From the NCBI RefSeq assembly GCF_017654505.1, contig NC_054538.1, positions 50,541,489-50,605,488 on the forward strand: a stretch of DNA of 64,000 nucleotides, read 5' to 3'. The notes beneath the pieces were generated by a model. It worked only from the letters and a program-made list of their open reading frames with translations. It made no database searches and was not told the origin of the DNA. Below, in pieces: positions 35,270-45,930 of the stretch. Position numbers and translations under genes: made by a program. Origin of the DNA: Polyodon spathula. Lineage: Eukaryota; Chordata; Actinopteri; Acipenseriformes; Polyodontidae. Numbering within the stretch: the first letter of the stretch is position 1; every line of letters begins with the position of its first letter.

Positions 35270-35477
35270 ATTTAACATACAGTAGCTGGCTTGGGCTGAG
35301 TGTAGTTTCATTTTCACTACTTTTGCTTTTTTTGTTTTGTTATTTCTTTGTGTTACTTTCATTGTTGTTTATCTTCTTTTGTCTTGTTGCTTGTGTTTTA
35401 TTAATGTATTGTTCATTAACAGAAAAAAAATGTCCTGAACTACTGAACTGTAAACAAATGGCATCCATTTGCATTAG

Positions 35478-36133
35478 TGTGATGGAAACATGAGTTCTGG
35501 TGATAAATCTTCCTCCCGACCTGTGAGGGCACTAAACAATGAGAGGAGAAGTATCTGGAAGGGCTGGCCTGACAGTTCGTTTCCGGGTCAGGGAAGTGGG
35601 TCAGCCTGGAAAGAAGCAAGACTCTGTTGTAATACCATATTGATTTGAAAGGTAAACAAGAGGCAGCTGCAAGTAATAAGGCAGCTGCAACCGTTTACCT
35701 AGATATCATGCAGGATTACATATAGGGGCCAGGGTAACGCTGATCTTTTCCTTCGTTTGGGTAACGTGAGGAGAGAAGGACTGAGAGAGGAGCTCTCAGA
35801 GCGTATTACATGTTCTGTGTTGTCTTTGTTTGTTTGTTTATAATTCGCCACGTAAAGCACTATCCGGAGCACCACTGCACAGAGCACCTGCACGTTTGAA
35901 TATCACCCAGGACTGGTGACCGTGCTTTTGTTTGTGTGTGAGACTGTACTGTGTTCTTCACCATCCCCGCGCATTACACATTGTTGTGTACTGCCGAGGA
36001 TTTATTATTTGACGGTCGCCAGACCTGGAAACAGCACAAATAAACACTTGTTCACTGAATCACTGTTGTCTGTTCATCACTCCTGCATCGCATCACCGCT
36101 ACACCTGTTCCCCTTACCAACCACTTTGTCACA
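35478..36133 (+). mobile_element. solo LTR with 5-bp target duplication
   Basis: A 656-bp unit begins TGTGATGG and ends TTTGTCACA, so the edges form the TGTGA...TCACA inverted repeat expected for LTRs. It is flanked by identical ATTAG at 35473-35477 and 36134-36138. A polyadenylation-like aaataaacac lies near 36040. It has no internal genes, as left by LTR-LTR recombination. It lies in the leader between Gag and the 5' LTR of gypsy element B, so it inserted later than element B. Confidence 0.92.
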
Positions 36134-36479
36134 ATTAGCCATAAAGAAACAGCAGCTTTCCCATATAGCGTTCATGCCATTCGCTGTTACTATTACAGAT
36201 ACTTTTTTTTTCTACTATCTCCGTTTCTTATTTACTTCACGTTGCAGTGAAAATTAGAGTGTACTCACGGTTCCAATAATTTCTCCAAGAAGCAGATCAC
36301 TGAAGAAGATGAAATGCTTTGGAAATGCAGAGAAAATACAAGCCGTTCATTTCATTGAAAAAACACATTGTCCGCCATGTGTGTGACACAGCATTCTCTT
36401 CAACACAACTGCAGCGGGGAAAAAAAAATATCCAGAACAAGGAAAAAAATAATTCTCCGAACCCACTGCCACCAATTTA

Positions 36480-36920
<441 letters not shown>

Positions 36921-37493
36921 ACTTAGGAACGGATAAGGATCTGAGAACGAAGAGTACTTCACAAAAGACTAGTTCAAGATCTGCAGTTAGCAAAGACATG
37001 GAACTCCATGTGTCTGCGGCTGGAGCAAGGTGACAATGGTCACGGTTTTGAAGATTCATCAAGGGAGAATGAAATGCTTGAGGGAGAAGGGGCAAGGGCC
37101 TTGCATTGATCAATACTTCTTACAAACTCAGTCAAGTCATGCCGAGCTTACACTGCACGATTTTTTCTGGTCGCCGACAAGCTGAAGAGTGGGCGACTAA
37201 TTTCTTAAAATCTGGGACAAAAAGAGGTTGTCGGGGACAGAATGGTCGATATGTGTGAGAGGGTCTACGATGCCCCCTTAATGGCTTCTGTGATCTCCTG
37301 ACGCGCTTATGACATCCCAACAAATTTGTAACATGTCAGAAAACTTTAGTCCCTGACAAAGCAATTCGTGAAGTGTGTGAGGGGCTACGGGCCGATTTCT
37401 TGACGAATGCTGCCAGCAGCCAATAGGACAAGCTAGCAACAATGGCGACAAACAGAAAGGTTGTGCCCCTCTTTGACATAAGTGACATTTCCA

Positions 37494-37775
37494 ATCATGA
37501 TCGCTCATTGAAGGTACCTGATAAGTAAATAATTGTAATAACTTGTTAACGCCGAAGCAGATACTGTGTGTGGTAATGTGCGCTCTCATGGCTATCAATT
37601 TCTACAGTCAATCGCAAGACTCCATGTTTAGATTTTTAACTACTGGCTCCTCGGGCCACTGTAGCTCAGTGGCCCGAGGGGCCAGTAGTTAAAAATCTAA
37701 CACAGTATCTGCTTCGGCGTTAACAAGTTATTACAATTATTTACTTACCAGGTACCTTCAATGCGCGATCATGAT
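37494..37775. repeat. large interrupted palindrome with nested hairpin
   Basis: Outer arms 37494-37569 and 37700-37775 match at about 74 of 76 bases in reverse complement. Inner arms 37629-37659 and 37669-37699 match at 30 of 31 with a 9-base loop. On the right, inner and outer arms are contiguous (107 bases). On the left they are separated by 59 bases, 37570-37628. The structure is one 107-base inverted duplication whose left arm gained, or right arm lost, 59 bases. Confidence 0.93.
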
Positions 37776-37826
37776 AGATAAAATTGCATCCGCTGTGTTT
37801 TTACTGGCCCGGATGCAATTTTATCT
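37776..37826. repeat. perfect 17-bp inverted repeat beside the large palindrome
   Basis: agataaaattgcatccg at 37776-37792 and its exact complement at 37810-37826, with a 17-base loop. It abuts the large palindrome without a gap. Confidence 0.9.
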
Positions 37827-39990
37827 GGCCCAATATATTTATATATTTTTTCATGATGGTTTTTATTTTCAGTATGTTTCTAACTGTGTATGGTAACCAA
37901 AAAGAGCCCATGTCTCAAAAAAAAAATGGCTAAACAAAGCCTTTCAAGCTGTTACTTCAAGCATTTAACATGTATATAGCAAGTGCTAAAATAAGTAATC
38001 CAAACTTGGGTAACGTCGAAATTAAAAAAGGCAATTTAACGTTATGATGAATATAAAGACATACTAAATGTTAAGCAGAACTGCGCAGTGACTAATAAGA
38101 AAAGGCAAGATACTTGGATCTGGAAAGGAGTTCTTTTTTTTAACTCTAGACTGTAGTTCAATGTAAAACATCTGCTGGTGACTTTCTGTGAATGGATGGA
38201 GTAACGTTTACATTTGCACCGACCATTAAAAGAACAACCAGGTGTCCTTGTTTTGAATTATTTACAGGTTATGAATAAACAAAGTAACTTGACTTAGATT
38301 CATCTGATGTCAGTACTTGATGGTTAGCTGTAATGTTGGAATGTATTTTCTATTGTTTTGGCCAGGTTACAATATTTACACTATTAAGATTATTTTATAA
38401 ATATTATTTATTAGAATTAAACAGATGTAGAATATTTAGATTGCTATATGATAGGTGTTATTTTATTCTGAATACTCTACAGCAAAAATTATTGTTTGGT
38501 GGTTTGCGCAATATTATGCTACTGTTGCTTTAATTGGAAGAGATACGCGCTGTGACGTTGCTGCTAATTGATGCTGTATTTTAATTCAGTAAACAAAAGG
38601 AAAAACTTGTGCCTAAGGAAATAGGGTACAGAGCAAAGAATTCTCATCTTGGACATTGTTTGAACACTTTGTGAACCCGGCTAAACTTTACTGGCTTACA
38701 TTGTTATGCTGTCTGCTTGTGCACACGCATTTGCCTTTTACTCTTAGTGGTGTAAGGGACCAGAGTGTGGGTAATCGAATACACAAAAAGGTTGCACTCT
38801 GTGTATTCAAATAGGAAACTATTCGAAATTCCCATCCCTAATCCTAATGATAAACACTATTAAAACAATATTCATAATGCAAAATAATAACACTCCTTCT
38901 CAGAGCGTTGTCGCTTGTGTAGCCTCTCACAAGTCAGCGCCAATCTAGCTGAGCGATACCAATGAGTCCTGGAAAGATTGTGCATGGCATTTTTGATCTG
39001 AACACATCGGATCCCAAATCAAAAAGTTTGAGAATTTGATCGCGTATATGGGTATCCATCAGGACATCTGACTGTGAGACTGGATATCATATAAATGAAA
39101 TGTTGAATTCACAACAAATAAAGCTGCTGTTTTATTTGCAAGTCTGGGAAACTGATGCCGAACAAGGCTAAACGTTACTTTTTTTTCTCTGTCATAATGA
39201 AGCCTCCACTGTAATTGTTCGTCTACATTTTTTTTTTTTCATAATTACATTCTTTATGATTTATTGATTTCTGCTCTTTTCTTTTGGCTTATTGGTTGCT
39301 TAGTTGTAGAAAACCCGATTTGTAAAACATTTGCCGCAGTCACGAGTACCAACACAGCACTTCGGTACGCAGTCTCAGATTCTGGCTGTGCAACAAATAT
39401 GATGCGCGGCGGGAAAGTTACGATTAGTTTGTAGTTATGTTTTTAAAGAATGGTTTGTAAATTAATTATCAGCTTTTTGGCGAACTAGCCCATTTTCCTG
39501 GATTCCTGAAACGGAAGCCATGTGCACTGTATATATTATACTAGTTAAATGTAGTCGGGCCTGTGGTACTTCATAACTACAGGTCAAACTGCGATCTCTA
39601 CCGGCCCCGGGCCACCGGGCTATGGTTAATGTCGATGACCATGACTCGTATTCGATATCCCTTTCAAACCCCTACTGTATGCTTGTTGCTAATTTATTCT
39701 AAATATGAGGAGGAAGGGTGTGCGTCTGTGTGTGTGAGAAAGAGAGAATGTAGATTACGCTGTTGCATATTTAAACCTATAACAAACTTGTAGTAGCCTA
39801 CTAAGTTGTAGGTCTAGTCTGTTCATAATCTAATAAATATTATGTACTACGTGCGAGTGTTGCGCTTTTCAACTCGAGTTGCATCATCAGTCCGTACTGG
39901 CTACGTCTATTAAGTCAACTGCGTTTCCAAATGGATGTTCTCCGCATTTTCTTCTTTTTTTCTGTGCAAAACAATGCACAGACAACAGTG
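37827..39990. other. unclassified AT-rich DNA
   Basis: Interior of the candidate TIR element. No exon or transposase motif recognised. Small ORFs only. Confidence 0.4.
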
Positions 39991-40315
39991 ATCGCCTCCT
40001 CGCTTGAATCCACGATTCTCCTGAATGATGTCTACGATTCTGCAATGAAAATAGCTGCAGTCTGCGACAAGATATCTCGTGTAGTGTGTGTAGCTTGCAA
40101 TCCCTGATCTACAGTGAGAAAGTGTAGTTCAATCGGTAAGTGTGAGTGACGCTGCGTCTCCCGATTGCAAAAATCTTGCAGTGTAAGCCTGGTTTTAGTC
40201 GAATGAAATCCAGCGACAGGAAGCAAACCACAGTTCACAGGATAGCAGCACCCCTGTCATAGACGTGAGAAGAACTTGCGTGGATACAAGATAAATTTCA
40301 AGACATCATCTATGC

Positions 40316-42418
40316 TAGTGGTCCTCAAAATAATTTGGCCACGGCCATAAATTGATCTTACTTTGGTGTTTGTGGGCATGCTGATTATTGCACAGGTTCT
40401 TATCTTACACAGTGCCTTCTCGCGACATATTATACATGTACCGGTCAAAAGTTTGAGTACACCTGCTTGAAACCAGGTTTTTCATGATTATCTATGTTTT
40501 TAACTGTATAAAGTTGTCTATAAACATGTAATATTTAATTATATGATGCATGCACTCATATAAGCTGATAATCATAAGTGAATTGCATTCAAAAATTAAA
40601 TTTTTAAATGAAAATGTAAATCTTGTCAGTTTCAATGAAATGGTCACCCAAAGCAAGGGGATTTCATTCTGAATCCCAAGTCAGTTAAAAGTCTGGAATG
40701 TGTTTAACACAGTGTTAGAACACTGGCCTAAGTAAACAAGTGTCTTTGTTAGATGTTCTCTGAGTTAACTAACATGTTACCTAATTAACCATTCACCAAT
40801 TATTGTTAACAGGTGAGGGTCCATGATTACTATAAATATAGGTAGCATAGGCACAAGTTTGTCATTCCTGAATGTAAGGGAGCAGAAAATGACAAAATAC
40901 ACTCAATTAAGCAAAGAAAAAAGACTGTAATTACTTTAAGAAATGAAGGTCACTCTGTAAGACAAGTCGCAAGAACTTTGCAAGTGTCTGTAACTGCTGT
41001 GACCATGACCATTAAACGATTTGAAGAAACTGGCACTCATGAGGACCGAACAAGGTCAGGCAGGCCAAGGGCGACCTCAGAATCAGAGAACAAGTTCATT
41101 CGAGTCGCAAGTCTTTGAAACCGGCGATTGACTGCCCCTGAAATACAAGCTCAGCTAAATACTACTAGAATTACAGATGTTTCAACATCAAATGGTCAGA
41201 GGAGATTGCGTGAAGCTGGCCTAACTGGAAGAATTGCTGCAAAGAAACCGTTGTTAAGAGTGCAGAATAAGAGGAAGAGATTTGCCTGGGCCAAAAAACA
41301 CAGAAACTGGACATCTGAGGAGTGGAGATCGGTCTTATGGACCGATGAGTCAAAATTTGAAATATTTGAGTCCAACCGCCGAGTATTTGTAAGATGCAGA
41401 GAGGGTGAGCGCATGAGTTCTGCATGTGTGGTTCCCACTGTCAAGCATGGAGTAGGCAGTGTCATGGTCTGGGGTTGCTTTGCTGGTGACAGAGTTGGTG
41501 ATCTTTACCAAGTCCATGGCAAGCTCAACCAGCACCGCTATCATAACATATTTCAGAGGCATGCCATTCCATCAAGATTACGGCTAGTTGGGCAGTCCTT
41601 CATTCTTCAACAAGTTAATGACCCGAAATTTTTTAAAGAGTTTTAGTGGGAGTTATTCTTGGCTCACTCTGATAAGGCCAAGTCTCAGGCAGTAATTGTT
41701 GGTGCTGCCCTTATACTTTAAATAATTTACATAAAATACGCAATGCAAACATTTTTAAATAGCATGTTTACACACATAACCATGAATAAACTAAAATTTT
41801 AAAAGTGTAGATAGCATCTTGCTTAATTTCAATTTGACATATTTGTCAACACTACTCTGTTTTAAAGTTTGCTCATCTCCAGTACAATTATTCAGAGAAA
41901 GTGGATTCATAACTAAATATACTACAGTGTTTCCCTTGTCTGGTGAAATAAAAAAATAGATAGAAAATTTAATTCTAAATACTGAAATATATTATTTTTC
42001 TCAATAACAGTCGATGAAATTCAGTGCTTACTAACACATTAACACCCTGTCTCTGCTCATGAATGATTGGACAGCTGTCAGATCTTTCACTTTCCCTTTA
42101 GCTACTCACTTGCCTTCAATTTTCATGCAGAATACCTTGAACGACCTTGTCTCACACAGCTAACTTATGATTGGGCTACAACAGAGATAATGCAGATATT
42201 CAACTGGTTGATCGTATCGCAGAGTACGTACAAGCACAGCATAAGCGAGCAGTATTGTCAACAGACTGCTGTGGCTCTTTTGTTGGAAAACTTATTTAAA
42301 GCTTTCTTTATTTTCCCACGCTAAGACACGCAGGAAATTTGTTCACGACCCATAATTTAAGAACAGCTGCCACGGGCACGATGACCTGGCTTCGCGGGCA
42401 CGACTTTGAGGACCACTG
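40316..42418. mobile_element. hAT transposon with 8-bp target duplication, internally replaced
   Basis: The left end tagtggtcctcaaaataatt and the right end ctttgaggaccactg are inverted repeats of the CAGTGGTYCTCAAA type known from hAT elements. They are flanked by ATCTATGC (40308-40315) and ATCTACGC (42419-42426), an 8-bp target duplication with one mismatch, as hAT makes. The remaining hAT DNA (40316-40436 and about 41750-42418) shows no convincing transposase. A Tc1 element occupies the left-middle part. Confidence 0.85.
40437..41740 (+). mobile_element. Tc1-like transposon nested in the hAT element, with broken transposase
   Basis: The left end tgtaccggtcaaaagtttga is a typical Tc1 terminal repeat. 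Transposase reads from about 40905: HSVRQVARTLQVSVTAV, a helix-turn-helix DNA-binding part, then RTRSGRPRATSESE (GRPR hook), a TGA stop at 41117, then an open frame 41128-41646 with SEEWRSVLWTDESKFEIF (first Asp) and GVGSVMVWGCFAGD. At the second catalytic site QQDNDPKH is QQVNDPKF, so the Asp is Val. The frame ends before the third residue and no right terminal repeat is seen. The element is dead and 3'-truncated. Confidence 0.9.
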
Positions 42419-42434
42419 ATCTACGCATATGGAA

Positions 42435-44240
42435 GCGAGAGTTTTGGAGTTAAAAAAAGGAAGGAAAAAATACAAACTATTCCTGGAAAGTCTAGACAGC
42501 AGCAGGAGATTGAACGCTTAGAGAAAGGAGGCAGCTGAGGAAAGAGTGAAGAGCAGAACAAAGTCAGAAGGAGGGACTCAATCTGTTACAAAGGGTCATA
42601 AAAGATAAGCTTGCAACATTGCACAGAGCTTAGCGCCTATGGAAACTACTAAAAGAAGGACCATGCAAGAACTAACTTTTTTTTAAAGATCCATTCAAAT
42701 ATGTAAAGAAGATATTCACCAGTGAGAAAAATGGCATACTAAAAGTATCTAAGTTTGAGCTGGAGAGATATTTGGAGGAAACACATACAGATTCAAGAAG
42801 GCAGGAGCCTATGTCAATTCCTTCAGACATCCCACCTATCAATCCACCAGAATACCAAATGGAGGACTGTGCACGTAAGTGGAAAGAAGTAGAGCAAGCT
42901 GTGAAAAAAGCAAGGGCGTCATCGTCTCCAGGGCCTAATGGTTCCGTACAGAGTATACAAACGTGCTTCAGGAGTTCTACGAATCCTGTGGAAATTGATG
43001 AAAGTGGTACCAAGATGGCGCCGAGCAGGTGGAGTATTTCTACCAAAAGAAAAAGATTCTACAAGCATCAGTTAGTTTCGCCCTATTTCCCTATTAAACA
43101 TAGAAGGCAAGATTTTCTTCAGCATTATTGCTCAGAGATTGTCAACCTACCTATTAAAGAACTGCTTCACTGACACTTCAGTACAAAAAGTGGGTATTCC
43201 GGGCTTCCCAGGATGCTTAAAATACATCAGCGTAATCTGGCAACAAATTCAATCAGCTAATAAGGAGTGGAAGGACCAAGTTTCCACCAGTTCCATCAAA
43301 GCATTACACACAAAAGACAATTTTCCTCCATCCAGGAGAGCAACCACCAAGAAAAGGTGTTAAAACCGAGCCTCGCCCAGGACAACTGGAAGCTGCTAGA
43401 GACCAGAAGATGCTGGCAGATGTTGGTCAATGGCTTATTTTTCCACCTGAGATTGGCACCACTAACCTTTGACCAGACATTGTCTTGTGGTCTGGATCAG
43501 CACGCCTTGTTCATCTGGTAGAGTTAACAGTGCCATGGGAAGATGCTGTGGATGAGGTGTATGAGAGGAAGAAACTTCGGTACGCTCAACTGGCTGCTGA
43601 AGCGGAACAGCGAGGATGGAGGGTCCGTGTTTACCCAGTGGAGGTGGGTTGTTGAAGATTTGTTGCACATTCTACAACCTGGTTTCTCAGAGATGTCAGA
43701 TTCAGTGGCCAAGAGTTGCGTCACACAGTGAAGAACTTATCTTAAGCAGCAGAAAGGAGCAGCAACTGGCTGTGGTTGAGATGGAAAGATTCTGGATGGA
43801 GAACTCAAGCACAATAGAAAGAAAGCAACACTGATGTACGGATAAGTAAGCTGGGCTGAGTTGAATGGGGGACAGAGGGGGGTGATGCTGGGACACCAGC
43901 ATCACTGTTGAGCCCTCCTGAGGTGTTGTGGGCTAGTCGACAAAACACTGAGGACAGAAAGTGCCCACTTGAAGACCCCAGAGATACCCTACTAACCCTA
44001 CTAGTATCCTACTTAGCTCAATCCAGACGGTTGTCATGCTGATGCGCAGGGGAGACCGCAGCGTGGTTGATCCCTGGAGCCAGCATCGCAGCCGTTGTGT
44101 GCGCTAATGTGCTGGGGAGGCAAAATAAGTTGATCCCTGGAGCCAGCATTACACTTCAGCCATCAACACCAGACAGAAGGATATCTGCATCAACAGATTG
44201 AAAGAAACGCAAATGGATGGAGATGCATTTGGATCACATT
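42435..44240 (+). mobile_element. R2-like LINE with restriction-like endonuclease, internally deleted
   Basis: Plus-strand fragments: DPFKYVKKIFTSEKNG, then AVKKARASSSPGPNG (about 42899-42942), the entry of an RT of the R2/HERO type. The RT core is gone. After a patchy stretch, DIVLWSGSARLVHLVELTVP (about 43476-43535) and WEDAVDEVYERKKLRYAQLA, then EQRGWRVRVYPVEVGC, give the C-terminal restriction-like endonuclease (P-D...E-L-T-V-P core). This domain cuts target DNA for integration. The 3'UTR-like part runs to about 44240 and repeats tgatccctggagccagcat (44068 and 44132). Multiple frameshifts. Confidence 0.82.
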
Positions 44241-45930
44241 AGTTTACTGTAAAACTACGTCTTTACTACGCCAGCATGAAGATTTAACATCTACTCCCAC
44301 GTAATGGAAATCTTAGCGTTTTCGTAGATGCCATTGCATGTATTTGATACAAATAATATGATTGCGATTGTACAGGTCGCATTTAAAGCCTATGCCACTA
44401 CATAAAACACAGTATTTTATTTTATTTTACATACGTGTATATAAATACACTTTAAATTATTTAGGTATACTAGTTTAACAAAAATAATTAGGCCCTGTGT
44501 CTTATACACGATATCACTGCTAGGATAGACCCAGTGCCACAAAAATAATATTCTGATGTCAGTGACATAACAGGCATTCATTCCATTTTCATGTAAATGG
44601 CCTTGAAGAAACAATGGAATATGCAAATTTTGTAGGTGACCAAGGGGGGACATTAAATCCAAAGGTTCCAACAAGAACAAAAAGTGCCAAATAAAGGTAC
44701 AAATCATTTAATCAGTACTCCCTATGAACGATTCAGCAATATCAAAGTAACTGCTTATTCTTTTTTATATCTGAATTTAGGAAAAGAGAGTGTTGAAGTA
44801 AATCATAGTCAATGATGGATTCAATTTGTGTAAGTAGCAAAAAAAAATCATTATACAAATTAATTCAAAAGAAATATGACCTATTTTTAAATATTGAAAT
44901 ATTTGTATGTTACTGACGGTAATCTAGATTAACATCTTAATTAAAGATGTTGTTTAAAAGCCTTTATTTTTTGGTGACCACTTAGTTAAGAGGATTGTTA
45001 TAAAAATGACCCTGTATATTCTAAGATTTTGTGTGTTACAATACTTACACAAGGTTGCAGTAGATTATATTATGAAAACCTTACAAAATATGTTAGCATA
45101 TATTGTTGTTTGTTTCATCAAACTACATAGATTCCTCAAAATCCTTTTTATATATTTCAGGAGTATGAGCTTCCTAACACAACAACTTTAATAAATGGCA
45201 AAGAAAACATGTCTGTCAGAAACCCACCACTGGATGCAAGTTATTGCATCAACTTTTTATGAAGAGGATGCCATCAAAAGATGAAGAAATTAAAGATAAA
45301 ATGCAAAAGAAAATAAATTAATTAATTAATTAAACTGGTAAACAACGGCATTAATCTGAAATTAAAAGTAAATAATTCCCATAAGAAGTATGCCACCAAC
45401 AAAGAAGTTACATTTCTTGTTTTAAATAAACAGACAAACTGCACATATTCTGACAGTTTGAATTCAACGGCAATGTATTTGAACATTCAGAGACATGATT
45501 CAAAAGGGGTAAATCAAAAAATGTAATATGGGATTTCTGATTAAATACAATATTTCTGTTAAAGTTAATAATAACTTCAATAAATTCTAATCAACTTAAC
45601 TTAAAAATTAATTATAGAGATATTATTATAAGTGATTTAACCTTCCGATCAGCTGTGTGAGAATGGAAGACATTCTGTTAAGAATTAAAAACATAAGCAA
45701 AATTAAAAACATGTTAATATTTCTAGAATTACATCCTACTATTTATTTATGACACCCTTTATTTTTCAGGATGAATGTGCAAGTCCACATGACATAAACG
45801 GAGTAAAATAGCCCTTGAAGCCTTTCATCTTTAATTAACGTGCATTGCCCCACAGACGGTAATCGTATTCATGAAAGCAAACATGTTTTTCTAAAATGTT
45901 TTGACAGTGATTATGTAAGCTTACAGTTTT
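44241..45930. other. unclassified AT-rich DNA
   Basis: No exon, RNA gene or named repeat recognised in 1.7 kb; an attaattaatt run is at 45316-45333. Confidence 0.5.

Larger units (their letters stand above)
37142..40192. mobile_element. candidate DNA transposon bounded by 24-bp terminal inverted repeats
   Basis: ccgagcttacactgcacgat (37142, continuing tttt) and the reverse complement of 40169-40192 (ccaggcttacactgcaagat, continuing tttt) match at about 21 of 24 bases. The family is not recognised and no transposase is visible between them. Target duplications were not found. The interior includes the palindrome cluster at 37494-37826 and about 2 kb of AT-rich DNA. Confidence 0.4.
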
